64,000 bases of DNA from Thamnaconus septentrionalis (GCA_009823395.1 CM020502.1:22553944-22617943), one strand, 5' to 3'. Positions 25,509 through 37,367 are shown, counted from the stretch's first letter. The notes: generated by a model not told the origin, from the letters alone. A program made the numbers and translations.

Positions 25509-26308
25509 TCTTAAAATAACTTCAGCATTGGATGCATCTGTGTGGCCTTAGTCACAGACGCTGTGACTCAAGCAGCCCTGTTGGTGATGGGAACCCACGC
25601 ACGGCAGAATGAGAAAAACACAGGAGGGCCGGAATAACTGAGATTGGAAGGAGGTGGGGGAGTCAGATAAAAATAAGCAATGCATCTGATTGGAGACGGA
25701 GGGGCGGAAGGAATGGTTGTTGTTAATGGAGACATTAACAATCGAGCACAGAGATGGTCAGAGAGATAAACGTTGCCTCTGTTTGCAGATTTTTTTTGTC
25801 CAGTAATCAAACACGTTGGACAGCACGCGTTTCAGACGGAATCCGACGAGCGGTTCTGCCCGGCAACGGCATTGTTTGCCTGCAGAGAAAGGAAAAATTA
25901 AGATGTGCGTTTGCGCGGGGGGACAGATTGTGTTCTGACGGGGGGGGGGATTTGACGGAGATATGACTTGCAAGGCATTAATCCCCTTGATCCCAGATAT
26001 GAAAACCCTGCCGTCGACTCCATCAGACGTGACGCGTGTGCCTCAGCTGTGAGATCGGTTGTCTGTTTACCAAACTTAATTGTTTGGGGGTTTTTGGTTT
26101 TTGGTTTTTTAAAACATCTGCGACGTGGTCTTTGCTCTAATCGGGCGAACTGGACCGAAACAACCACAGCAGAAGCAAAAAATCTTGACTAACAGACTTA
26201 AAGAGGGCAAGAACCTCCTCCTGCTCCTCCCGCCGCCTCTGAGTCATCACACCCCGACTCCCACAACTGTCTCGACACTTGATTGCAGAGGACAAATGCA
26301 CCGGCTCT
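25505..26308. other. Intergenic, nothing recognised
   Basis: This is mixed sequence with a G run at 25940-25949 and T-rich runs. No gene, RNA or transposon end was recognised. Confidence 0.55.
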
Positions 26309-26339
<31 letters not shown>

Positions 26340-26342
26340 ACA
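26309..26342. repeat. (CA)n microsatellite, interrupted
   Basis: A CA array with one AA interruption. Confidence 0.95.
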
Positions 26343-26489
26343 GGACCCAAAACGTGAGCGCTTGTGCAAATACGTGACGGAGCCATGCGGGAGCGCCTGT
26401 GCACGTGCACTTTGGCCGCTGCGCACGTGAACGTGCACGCTCATTTGTTAAAAAGGCCAAACACTGAGCGTGCATGCATGAGGAAGCAC

Positions 26490-26490
<1 letters not shown>

Positions 26491-26526
<36 letters not shown>
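26491..26526. repeat. (AC)n microsatellite, 36 bp
   Basis: A pure AC array. Confidence 0.97.
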
Positions 26527-26530
<4 letters not shown>

Positions 26531-26558
26531 CTATGCACTCGCTGTAGGCCAAAGTGAG

Positions 26559-26572
26559 TTCACCATGGCAAC
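26559..26572 (+). promoter_or_regulatory. RFX X-box-like motif
   Basis: TTCACCATGGCAAC matches the X-box consensus at 13 of 14 positions, with a perfect GGCAAC half-site. Confidence 0.35.
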
Positions 26573-27089
26573 AGGAGAGCAGGGCAGCAGGATGCAGTCG
26601 CTGGCTCACACAGGTGTGGCAGGAGATAGCACTTTGCACGTGCGCGCGCACAAACACGTTTTCACGTGGAAAAGAGACATGGTCAAAAGTCAAAGTTGGA
26701 CATGTGTTCCGTTAGTTGTTTTGTTTTTTTTGTTTGTTTATTGTTAGACGCCTTCACGAACCAGCAGCGTAAAATTCATCAAAGTGCAACAAAAACGCTT
26801 GATGATGACGCTGCCTGCAAAACACAGACATCAGTTCAGGGAGAGTGCATTGGTGCGACCGGTGCCACGGTCGGAGTCAGCCCAGGCGTTGATGCTGACC
26901 TTGGCACCTCCACCTGGCCGGCCGGCTTTCTTCCCGTATTAACGGCCAGAGGAACGACCGGAGGAAGAGAAAAAAAAAAAAAGCTGCTGCCAGGCAGTTT
27001 TATTTCAGAAAAGGCTGTCGTTGCAGCCGGATCACTAACGCCAGCATGGGTGTTTGTTTTTTTTCTTTTCTGTGTGGGGGAAACGTGGC

Positions 27090-27205
27090 AAAAAAAAAAA
27101 AGAAGGCCTCAGATCTGGGAATCGAACCCAGTCGCCGCTGCGCAGACGAGGAGATTGGACGCGATGATGGAGGGAATCCATTACGGTGCCACCGCGCCGA
27201 CTGAC
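27090..27205 (-). repeat. tRNA-like Pol III relic (A box, B box, T-run)
   Basis: Read on the minus strand, a TGGC...AATGG stretch resembles an arginine-type tRNA A box. It is followed by a perfect B box GGTTCGATTCC within a flawless T arm (5-bp stem CTGGG/CCCAG with a 7-nt loop, plus-strand 27115-27131). A run of about 12 T, corresponding to the plus-strand A run at 27090-27101, would terminate Pol III. The acceptor stem does not pair and the anticodon arm cannot be folded convincingly. It is therefore a tRNA pseudogene or SINE head, not a functional tRNA. Confidence 0.4.
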
Positions 27206-27469
27206 TCTGACACAGCCGGAGAGAATTGGGTCACGAGCTAATTGGACAGAAATACATCAGGCTCACCGCACCCCCTCTCCCCCCACCCCCACTCCATCCC
27301 CGCAACCCCAAACACACACACACACACTCACACATACTGCACTAGCACGCACTTTTAGACCTGCATGAACGGCTTTCACAGGCCTGCATGCAGATAACCC
27401 TGTATTTAAAGCAGACAAACAAACAAACAAAAAAACCTACACCTGGGCGCGTATGCGTGCGGGGAGAGC

Positions 27470-27560
27470 TCTCTAAATAATAGAGATCACATGCAATTAT
27501 ATTAGCGCACGTTCGGATTAGCATATAATAGCCATTTAATCAATTGGAGCGCCGCCTCGG
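27470..27560. other. Candidate AT-rich regulatory element
   Basis: A non-repetitive stretch with several homeodomain-type words (CAATTATATTAGC, GGATTAGCATATAATAG, TTTAATCAATTG) set in otherwise CG/CA-rich surroundings. It is a regulatory candidate only. Confidence 0.25.
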
Positions 27561-27628
27561 TGGAGCTGCCCAGACGAGATCCAGGGATTTTTTTCATTAT
27601 GCACGGCCGAGTCTGATACGCACGCACG

Positions 27629-27648
27629 CACACACACACACACACACA
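27629..27648. repeat. (CA)n microsatellite, 20 bp
   Basis: A short CA array preceded by (CGCA)n. Confidence 0.9.
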
Positions 27649-27759
27649 ATCACTCACATTGATCCCGACCCCATGTCCGGCAAGACTAATTACATGCACA
27701 AGCATGCGCTTGGGACGCGCGCGTGGGCCCAGATTTACAGTGCGGCGAGGGAAAGGTGG

Positions 27760-27769
27760 CTATAAATAG
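27760..27769 (+). promoter_or_regulatory. MEF2-type or TATA-type motif
   Basis: CTATAAATAG is an exact match to the MEF2 consensus YTAWWWWTAR and could equally act as a TATA box. No gene starts downstream, so its role is open. Confidence 0.25.
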
Positions 27770-28049
27770 GATTCAGTCATGATTCCGGCTGCATTCAGGA
27801 GGGTTTGTTCATCCGTCTGTCCGTCCGTCTGTCTGTCTGTTGCAGGGCAGAAATGGGAGGAGGAGGAAAGGAATCGGAAAGAGTGAAGGCGTGGAAGGAA
27901 GTGGAGCAGAGCGAGGAGGAAGTGGTATAGTGCAAACCTTACAGTCGTGTTTATTAACTCCAGCTATTTAGCATTTTTGCTGCTTCATGCCGCAGCCGGC
28001 TGAGTGAGGGCTCTGAGGACGGAGCTGGAGGAGGGAAGGCGGTGAAAAG

Positions 28050-28073
28050 ACACACACACACACACACACACAC
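28050..28073. repeat. (AC)n microsatellite, 24 bp
   Basis: A short pure AC array. Confidence 0.95.
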
Positions 28074-28256
28074 TTAAGCCGTGGTGCGTTTCATCTCTGC
28101 GTGCGGAACAGCGCCGAGGTTTGAAGGGGAGCCACTTTGATCCGCCAGATTTGAGCGGATTGAGAGATTATGAGCGCGTTAACTGCAGATTGGCTGAAAC
28201 AGGGACAGCTGGAAATGTCTCTGTCACTGAGGGTAATTGAACTCTTGTGTGTTTCC

Positions 28257-28274
28257 TGTGTGTGTGTGTGTGTG
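28257..28274. repeat. (TG)n microsatellite, 18 bp
   Basis: A short TG array. Confidence 0.9.
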
Positions 28275-28896
28275 CAGGAGCTTTGCCGATTTCTCACCTA
28301 CCGGCTGTTCTTTATCCAGCCTCCCAAATTTCTTCCCCTCAGACCCCGTTTCCCTCTCTTTTCCCATCCACGCCCTGTGTTAGATAAGTCAGACCACCCA
28401 AAAAAAAAACATTTATTCTCATAGGCCTCGGCTGAAGACAGCAATATATGTGAGGTTTTGAATAAAGCAACAAGGCGCAACGATTGTGCGAGTGATGGAA
28501 AAAAAAAAGGGAAGGTGCAGATGAGCAATAGATCTCCAATTATTTCTGCTGGACTCTATGTTGCTTCCCAGACGGAGTCGGTGACGCGTCTGCATGGAGC
28601 TCGCAGGCAAGAACTTTTTGCGAATCGCTTGAATGTGTTTACCCCGCATTCATTTATGCATGAGCGAGAGCCGGATGGCAAACAGACGCAGACGGAGGGG
28701 AGTGATGGATCAAAAGAGAGGAAAAAAATTTGGCCAAAAGGGCTAATACAAAACAACTGAGGAAGAAGAAGAAGAAGAAGAAGAAGAAGAATTACGATGC
28801 AGAGGAAGAAGGGGGGCAGCTGATGGATTTTTTTGTTATCTCAGTGTGTCTGGCTGTGCAATAACAGCAGGGGTGGCAGCACAGCTCCAGGTTGGC

Positions 28897-28899
<3 letters not shown>
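28275..28899. other. Intergenic, nothing recognised apart from a GAA array
   Basis: Non-coding sequence with A-rich runs and the GAA array at 28761-28792. No gene or RNA was recognised. Confidence 0.6.
28761..28792. repeat. (GAA)n trinucleotide repeat
   Basis: About ten GAA copies forming a purine-only strand. Purine mirror repeats of this kind can form triplex DNA. Confidence 0.95.

Positions 28900-28957
<58 letters not shown>
28900..28957. repeat. (GT)n microsatellite, left arm of an inverted pair
   Basis: A 58-bp GT array. Together with the CA array at 29014-29066 it makes a long inverted repeat with a 56-bp spacer. Confidence 0.98.
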
Positions 28958-28959
<2 letters not shown>

Positions 28960-29010
28960 CTGAATAATTCAGAGAACTGGGACTCACATTAAGTCGACAC
29001 AGAGATGCAG

Positions 29011-29013
<3 letters not shown>

Positions 29014-29066
<53 letters not shown>
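29014..29066. repeat. (CA)n microsatellite, right arm of an inverted pair
   Basis: A 53-bp CA array complementary to the GT array at 28900-28957. Confidence 0.98.
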
Positions 29067-29069
<3 letters not shown>

Positions 29070-30112
29070 TCCCCTGGTGTCGGGGAGGACTCTCAGCACC
29101 TTGCAGACAGATGGGACAGGAAATGTGTCACTGGGTCAAATCCGAGACGACGGCGGCCATCTTACCGGCTGCGACCTCTATTAACCCCGAAGGAAAACGG
29201 GAGGATTTCTGCTCCGGAGATCATTAAGTGCTGTTAAAGAAAATGGTTGTTGTTTTTTTCTTTTCGAGATTGCCGCCAGACTGGGCGATTATTATTTATT
29301 CGATCAATGAGAAAATGAGTTTTCAGCCGCAGGTGGCGAGGTGGTGATTTGGATTAACGCCGGCACATTTGTGTGAGTTATGTCTGAATTATTAAGGTTT
29401 GAAAATTCATTTTACAGTAAAGAGGCACCCCAGTGAGTTCAAAGGAAAGTCATTATTTCAGCTGCAAGTGCTTTTTTGTCCTCTTGGCTTTTGTTTTTTT
29501 TCCTTCAAGGTGACAGTAAGAACACTTCTAACTCCCGGTCAGTAGGTGTCCCACTGACTCTCACCCCGCCCTCACCGCCGTTTCTTTGTAGTGGTGTGCC
29601 AGTTTGATACTTATATATTACCAAACCTTAGCTGATCTCTCAGTTGCCTGTTTGTACCAGGGTGCCTCTGGTGTAGAATACCGCTTGCAGTTTTGCACTG
29701 TAAATATAAATATAAAGTTTTTCCCTGCTGTGTGAACTTTAGAGTGACACACATTCATTGCTGACACAAGTTTCTCTTGTAAAATATCTGCTCTGAGGCA
29801 AGAGTCATTTAAATAAGGTTTATTATGCACTGTGACACTCATCAAAGCCTGAAGCCGTCATTTTTCTTGTTCTTCTCGAATGCACAAACAGTTTAGCTCT
29901 CGCTTCTCAGTTTGATAAACATTATCTCGCAGTGTAAAGCTAATTAGAAACCACTTGATTGGCTGCTTGTTGCGATGCTCTGAGCAAGAGAGAGCAAATG
30001 TGTGCGTTTCTCTTCAGCCTTATCGTGTTGTTGCCTAGCACCGTGATTGTTTTGAGTGCTTAAACCAGTCTGTTAACTCATGCAGAAGATGGGCAATGTA
30101 TGCATGTATGCA
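29067..30112. other. Intergenic, no gene; possible regulatory stretch
   Basis: This is non-repetitive sequence without a coding frame. The part at about 29220-29470 is balanced in composition and rich in homeodomain-type words (ATTATTTATTCGATCAATG, GAATTATTAAGG), so it may be regulatory. This is inference only. Confidence 0.4.
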
Positions 30113-30570
30113 TGCTGTGTAAGTTCTGTGAAGAGTCATTTTATACCTAAGAGAAAATGGTGAGCCCAGGTGACCCGCCCGAGGAGGAGAGAAAAGAGAG
30201 GATCTTTTGGCTCTCTGCCAAATAAGGACTTGTTTCCTGCTTCGGACACCCGCCTCCAACTGGGAACGAAGGCCGCAGCAACATCCAATGAGGCTGGGGT
30301 GTGGAGGACCAGACAGCCAATCGGAAGAGATGTCATCTGAGTGTGCCTGCATGAACAACTGGTTCCTTTTCTATGTATATAAAGGCTTGGTCTGAGAAAA
30401 AACAGCAGTCAGACTTTGTGCCCTCTCAACACATTGGTGTTGTCAGAGGTACAACTCGACCCAGAGCTCTGTAATATTTGTATTCTGAATTTGCATGTGG
30501 AAGATCAAATGGACATTCTTCTCCTGGGACTCTTCATTCAACGAACGTGCGGATCGTCAGCACGACACTA
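30113..30570 (+). promoter_or_regulatory. Promoter-like module, possibly a solo LTR
   Basis: Several core-promoter signals lie in the right order and spacing: an SRF CArG box CCAAATAAGG (30218-30227), two CCAAT boxes (30285-30289 and 30317-30321) and a TATA box TATATAAAG (30376-30384). A T/C-rich possible start region follows at about 30405-30440. No reading frame follows. The layout is typical of a retroelement long terminal repeat. I could not define matching terminal TG...CA ends or a target-site duplication, so an orphan promoter for a non-coding RNA remains possible. Confidence 0.4.
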
Positions 30571-31033
30571 GAAAATAAGGCAATCCAACAGCGTTAGCCA
30601 GGCATAAATTAGCAGTTACCCTTGTCTTGCTCTTCTCCTCCTGCTCCTCCCTCTCTCCCTGCATGTTTTCCCTGCCGGCTCCGCTCCGTGGAACATGGGA
30701 TGGCTGTCTAACCCCGGCGTCACCTGTCGAGATACGGCGGACGGACGGGGGGGTGCACCCCGGTGGAAATTAGCGGAGGGATTATGCAAATCCAAATTGA
30801 ACCGCGAAGGCTCGGCCCAGTGACCTCGTCATCTCTGAGCGAGGCAGCGGGGCCGCCGCGCAGACGGATCCCGGGGCGCGTGCGCACGCACGCACGTGCA
30901 CGCCTTAATGAGTGCGCACGCATGTACTCCACTCGTTGCTCTTCTTAAGTGTGCTTGTGGGGCCATGTGTCTTTGCCTGCTTGCGCGCATGAGCCGCATC
31001 CTAATTTGGTCATTAGTGCCCTGTCCCAAATTA

Positions 31034-31042
31034 CCACACACA

Positions 31043-31074
<32 letters not shown>
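31034..31074. repeat. (CA)n microsatellite, interrupted
   Basis: A CA array with one CATA interruption. Confidence 0.96.
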
Positions 31075-32361
31075 TGTATGCATGTGTTCGCAGTCCACTA
31101 GCTTCTCCAGCTGTGACTGCCAGCCGTAATGTGGCCTATTTATCTGGGAAAAACAACCTGCAACCCAGTTGTATCACACGGCGCGGTGACAAACTGAAGC
31201 ATTTCCATTTCCAGACTGGAAAAGTGGTCACAACGCCACACTGAACGCCAAATATGTGTCCGGCTGGCTCAGTTATTGGAGCAGAAGACGGCGGCCTGCA
31301 GCCAGACGGTGCTGTTTTTAGTCGGAGCTGATTGTTAGTCACCGTCTCGTGAGCATGTAACTTCACGATTGGAAACAAAAAAAAAAAAAACCTGCGCGAC
31401 TTTGTGTGTTCTGACCTCAAAATGTTCAGATGCATTGGTTTTGCACGGCGCTGCAGAGCCTGACGGTCCTTTTGGAGAAATTCTGTTGTTATTTTAATTA
31501 ACGCTGCACCAAATCCATGTAAATGATTTGACCGCAGGCTTGAGTCATGACTGCGGGGCGTTGGTGTCCCTGCCATCCCCAGGAAGCTGTGAATTTAGCC
31601 CTCTGTTTACAGCCTCTTGCCAAAAATATGTAGTTTTTGCTTCATGTCAAATTGATGTTTTGTTGGACAAACAAAAAAAAACAAGGAAAAACAAGGCAGC
31701 ATTAGGGTGGTGTTGGTATTGGCACCCTTTGTGACTTCACAAGGGGTTGATCTCCAAAACTGTGTTGTATCACACATGCTTGGTGCAAGCAAACAGGCTA
31801 AAAAAAACAGTGATTCGGCATTGCCGCTTAAACTTGTTTGAAACATTGGCGAAGTCACTTCAGTATCAAGTTTATGCCTTGCTTGAAGACGAGAGGAGAA
31901 GCCCTGCAGAGTCAGAGCCTGCGTTGTCATAGGAACGTGTGTGTTGAGGCCTCTCTCTCTGTCGCAGGCAGTGCACAGATTGGTCCGCCTCAGTCCCAGA
32001 GTCTCAGGTGGTTCCTGGAACAAGGCTCGTCTGGAGGCCTCGTGCCTGGGACTTGTTTGATGTCTGCTTTAGTTGACGTGGACGGAGGAGCTTCCTGAGG
32101 AGACTCGCCAGCAGGTGTTCCGCGACATCTGGCCCCCTCTCCCTTTCCACCGGGGGGATGCGCCGGCTCCGCCCAGGCCAATCACTGGCTACACAATACG
32201 CCCTCTGATGCAATCGTGTATATTCGGTCTCAAAAAGATTATCCTGCCACTTTCAGACTGACAACTTGTGCTGGCGTTTCAATGTTGCTAGAAACTAATA
32301 GTCGGCATTAGCTGATCTCTTCCCCTGACATTTCGCAGGGAAAGGGTTTCAGAGGGTGTGG

Positions 32362-32372
32362 TTGTGTGTGTG

Positions 32373-32402
<30 letters not shown>
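32362..32402. repeat. (TG)n microsatellite, interrupted
   Basis: A TG array with one GG interruption. Confidence 0.96.
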
Positions 32403-32404
<2 letters not shown>

Positions 32405-34799
32405 AGTTAGGCGGGGGTGTGGGTTTGCCGGCTCCCTCAAACGAGCGGAGTGCGCTGCCGTGGGTGTTGTGTGGGAGCAGCAGGCGGACGAGAGGCAAAA
32501 TGCAAGGAGAAGTGCAGCGACGCAGACTGAGAATGAAAAGAGCAAAAGAGGAGGAGGAGACAACAGAGTAGATGGAGACAGAGAGGTCGGGATGGCGCAA
32601 ATTAACCCGCGTTTTTTTTTTTTTTTTCTGCTTTGCCGATGAATTAAATCGTGATAAAGTACAATTTACCCCTGGAATCGGGTTTGATTAAACTTTGAAT
32701 CGAGAACCTTCCCATCGATTCCTGCAAAAAAAAGCGAAATGGAGTGTGCACTGTCCTGACAGTAATCCGCAATGCATTTTAATTTGCGTTGTGAAGAATG
32801 CTGCACTCTAAAATTTATGGAAAAAAACTACCAATAATTCAAACTTGCTTAACGTGGCTTTTTCGTCTTGTCAGAAGAAGGTTTGATGTGCAAAACAGGC
32901 GGAAGAAACTCTAAAATGAAATCAAAACTATCAAAACTATAAATAAACCAATGATGATCTTTCAAATGAAAAACACTTAAACACCGATGACATTTTCCAG
33001 TCCTCCCATCACCCTCCCCTGGATCTCCTCTCTCTCTCTCCCCCATGGCCGCCCCTCCTCCCACCACTTCCTCCTCCGTTCACCCTTCATTTCTCAATGA
33101 CACGCAGGATCATATCCACTCTCTCTCTCGGGGGAACGGGATGTAACCTAATGCTGGTCAGTTCACACAGCCTCACCCCTCCCCCACCCTCAACCCAGTT
33201 CAGTGGCTGACGCTGGAGTGACGGGCGAAGCTCCGGGTGTGTTTGTCCACCTCGGCGCTCGCGACGCAGAGCTGTGCGCCATTAGTCACGGGGCGCTAGA
33301 CGGTTTCCATAAGTGCGCTAAAAGGGGTCGTTAGGGCCCTAATTTACTGGCTGACCCCCCTGCAACACTTCATTAAACGCTCGCAGGCTCCTCTGTGCTT
33401 CACGAGGATAATGACCGACTCCCTCTTTGCTCACGCTCGGAGAGGACGGCCGCATGTGGGTTCAGGATTTCCAGCAGTAATGTGCATTATTTGCAGGCCT
33501 TTCTGCGCAGGGTGCTTCCTCCTGCATCTGAACGGCTTCTCCTTCTTCTTCCTGCGGTCACGCAAAGGCGAGCGCACTCGGCGAACTGCGGTTGCAAGTT
33601 AGCCGGAGGTGTGAGCGCGGAGGCTTAGTTTGTTTGTCTTTCCGCGATGACCCGACGACAGGTCCGCTGCCTAGCTAACACATTCACCTTGAGACAGCTG
33701 GGCTAGAGTCCAGTTACCCTGTGACTCTGGATGTTCTCCTTTGCTCACCCCAGTATGGATTTTTGATCTTTTTCATGCTAGGGCCGGTGTTTTTACCAGC
33801 GTGCATTGAGCTGCTGAGTGCTCCCAGATTGTCGCCAGTGGGACGTATATCATAACGACCTTTAATTGGGGACAGAGCTGCGTCAATAACGCGCGTCAGT
33901 CGATCGGCCGCCTATACTGCGAGCGCAGACAGGAAACAACTGATCCACTGCTCTGGGTTGATTCACTTTGTCTTGGCGTCATTCAGGTCTTGGTGTCTTC
34001 AGTTTTAAACATCATCGGGGATGTACAGTATGATGATTTTCAAATAATGAGTTTTTGTGTTTTCATACTTTTTGCGATGACAAGCTCCCTTAAATTAACA
34101 ACATCAGCTCTTTAATGTTTTCATTCCTTTTCAGTATTTTTGATGTTGCAGATTTCAAATTCTACAAAGAGAATTTAAGCACAGGGTCACATGATGTGGT
34201 GGCTGGTTGTGAATTTGTTGTTTTGAGTTTATTAGACGCGAAAACATCCGATCCATAGACCTCATATGTCAAGGGGCTCATCGTTGTTGTTATTTGAAGG
34301 GGGAAAAAAACATCTGATGTTTTGATTTGGTCTCAGTCGTGGACTTATGCCTCCTCTCATCTCCGCTCCTGAGGTGTAGCTTCAGGCTAAAGCTGAGGAG
34401 CAGCATTTCTAAGCAGCTGCGCAACACAGCAACTTTAATCTCACTTGATAAAAAATTTAACTTCTCTCACCGGGAGGCCGCACCATGTTTATTCGCCACT
34501 GTGACATTTTCTCTTTTTTTGACCCTTTGAGGGCATCTTTTGCGCGCTCACTGTGTCACATTTTTTCTGGCGCATGCAGACTTTATAAACTTGGCACAGA
34601 AAGTGAGACATTTTTGGTGTCTGTTAGATTCTTTCGCAGTTATATTATCATCCTGCCTGTTTAGCTTTTTTTGCAGAGAAAAGACAGAAAAAAAAAATGA
34701 AAACGCCTCCCCTGACAGCCAAGTCAAAGTTCTCATGATCCTCAAAGCGACATAAAAAAAACAGACCTCAAAGTGTTTCAACCCTTTGCACACTAAAAG

Positions 34800-35165
34800 A
34801 GCTGAGTCAATAACAAATTATCCTTTTTAATTATGCCATACAGCAACCCTGCCCGCCTCTTCAAACAACCTCGAATAAAGACTCGCTGAAAGGGGGAGTG
34901 ACGGCAAAGCGATTACCTCCATACAAATTTCATGCAAATACAAGCAGAGCAGGAAGCATTTGCACATTCGGGGTGCGCTTGCAGGGAAACGGTGACAGAG
35001 AGAGTAGCTGGAATTCTTACAGCCGGACCCGGAGAAGAGGCGGCGCAGAGGGTGAAGAATGAAAGAAGTGGTGGGTGCAGGCTGATTGGAAGGGAAACTC
35101 AGAGAGCAGGAGTATCCTCAGGAGACATTACTGTCAGGAAGGTGTCGCTGTGATTATTAATAGAA
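34800..35165. other. Candidate AT-rich regulatory element
   Basis: Non-repetitive sequence with an octamer ATGCAAAT (34932-34939) and AAT/ATTA words (AATAACAAATTATCC, TTTTAATTATGCC), with no coding frame. It is a possible enhancer, by composition only. Confidence 0.25.
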
Positions 35166-36479
35166 TGAAGAAACACATTAGTGTGCAGCACTTTAAAAGC
35201 TTTCTTTCTTTGGGGTAGAGGCAGCGATCAGCTCCTGACGTTAATGTAAAAGAGGCATCTGAGTGTTTGTTGGAAGACGGCCACCACAGTCAGTCACTGC
35301 TTTGAGTCAGAGAAGATGTCAATTTGAATAAACAGAAGAACCAATTAGGACCATGAAATAAAATAAAGTTGTAAAGCGGCCAATTCAGATCCAAGCCTGC
35401 AAGGTGTGAAGTTGCATCCGTTAGGAGTCAGCATGCCTTGTTTTCCCGCTTACATCACTCTTTTCCCAGCAGAATAAGCACAATGGAAAAGAGTGTCGGG
35501 ATTAAACATTCAGCGAAAATCCACCGGAGAATCCACCACGTGTGCGCAGGCAGGCAGGCCACCTTGGGACCTCATTAGGGGAAAGGTTTTGTTTTGTTTT
35601 TGATTTGTTTCTTCCCGGTGAAATTTTTCGCTTTTAAAGCGAGCAGATCGCATTTTGTTTGAGAGTTTTTAGAGTGGGGTTAATCCGGTGTCATATTTCC
35701 ATGTCCAAGTACCAGTTGTGTGTATTGCAGTTGCGGAGCGGGCGGCAAATAGGCAACAAATCAGCTGGATATTAAGTGCGGAAAGTGCGATTGCGTGCAT
35801 GTCTGTTGCTTCCCTTTGTGATGACACAAAAGGCAGGGATATCTTATTGGCACTTCTCACAGGGTAGTAACAACATGCAATTTTGTGCAAGGTCTCAGAA
35901 AGCATCACTTCTTAAACTAAAATTGTGGGCTTCTGGAGTCCAGCGTGAAAAACCTTGGCCTGAAAACAGATTTAAAATGGGAACTTTTACAGAGGCTTTT
36001 CTTTTAGCTCCATAAACAAAGTTTATTCATCGTATAAAAAAAGGCCGCAGACAGGAATGTAAATTAGGACACCGGCTTCAGTTGTAGCTCCTCTTTCAGT
36101 CTTTGATTCTGTGGGCGGACGTGAGCGTGGAACCATGGAAGCGTGGAACCCTGAGACAGGTTGTCAGTCCGTTGCGCTGTTGACAGACACGCACTAAAGG
36201 ATCCTGCAACAACAACAACATTAAAAATCCCATTTTCCCCATCACACTTGGGGCAACTGTACAGCCCAATGGAAAAACACCAAACTACCCAAAAGGTCAA
36301 AAGAAAGTCAGGAAGTGTGAGATTTTAGCAATCGCCCTCCTGGCAGCAGCACTTGATAAACAGTGGTGGGCTGCACATTGATCGGCAGCTCCGACAAAGA
36401 CCCGTCACTCTGTCTGCAGGCCGCCTCTCTCCACCTGTCCATCAGCGGAGAGAGGAAACAGCCAGACAGCATAACAGCC

Positions 36480-36800
36480 TCTGTCAATGATCCGCATCCA
36501 TATCACGGCGGGGTCTAAAGCACATCCTGCCCCCGGGATCGGCCAATCAGAGAGTGGCAGAGGGTCGGTATCCCATGGCTACAATCTCTCAGAATGCAAC
36601 CCCTGGGGCGCCGCCGCCGCCGCCACCGCCGCCGAGGATGGTAAACAAAATAGATGGCATGCACAATGGCGAGAAATACCAAGTGCATATTGCTGCCTTG
36701 TCTGCCTGCTTCCCCTCTCTTCCTCCGTCCAGAGTCTTGGGCTCGGGAGCAGCCCCTGGCATGTGCCTCCTCGTTGGGATTAGTTGACGAGACGTTGAGG
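36480..36800. other. GC-rich island with (CCG)n run, no gene recognised
   Basis: A (GCC)/(CCG) tract at about 36608-36636 lies in a locally CpG-rich stretch. A plus-strand frame reads through it as polyproline and a minus-strand frame as polyarginine. Neither resembles a protein I know. It could be an unannotated promoter or first exon, but nothing downstream supports that. Confidence 0.3.
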
Positions 36801-37367
36801 CAGAGCTGTAATGAGAGGAAGAGGGGTCGAACGCAGGTTAAAGCGTGATAATGGAGGAAATTCTGAGCGGGGTGACAGAAGAGGGATCGTGAGTCGGAGG
36901 GTGAAAAAAAAGGAACAAAAGAGCAGAGGTGACACATCTGACAGAAGAAAGGGAGGTTGTTTTTTGGGGGATCTGTGAAATATCCCAGGCTGTCTTGGAA
37001 AGAAGCAGGAAAATCCTGCATAGTAAATTGGCAGCGACTGCTTGATTGATAAAATCTGCTACGTTTGTACGATTTTGAACGCCTTCGTTTGGAAACGAGG
37101 GACTCGAGCCCTTTGTTTTTCATTAGCTCCAAGTTGATAAGAATAATTTGTAGCAGCACTTGGATAATAAGAAACACCTCCAGTGTTCTGTCTGCTGAAT
37201 GATCCTGTAAAAACAGTTCTATTTGAGCCAGGTTTTTTTTAATAGGCTTCTGACGAACAACAACAAATTTCTTTGTACTTCTATTCAAATGCTGGCTGCG
37301 ACACAATTATGCCCCGCTATGTTTGAATGTCTTAAATAGTTGGAATTTATTTGACTGCTGCAGAGCA

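Larger units (their letters stand above)
30571..36479. other. Intergenic, no gene supported
   Basis: The stretch contains two dinucleotide arrays (31034, 32362), T-runs (32613-32627), an octamer ATGCAAAT at 30784-30791 and the candidate regulatory stretch at 34800-35165. Frames are short and resemble no family. Confidence 0.55.

Noticed and set aside
26666..27241. 191-codon plus-strand frame
   Set aside because: It crosses A-runs and the tRNA-like relic and has no recognisable domain; it is a chance frame.
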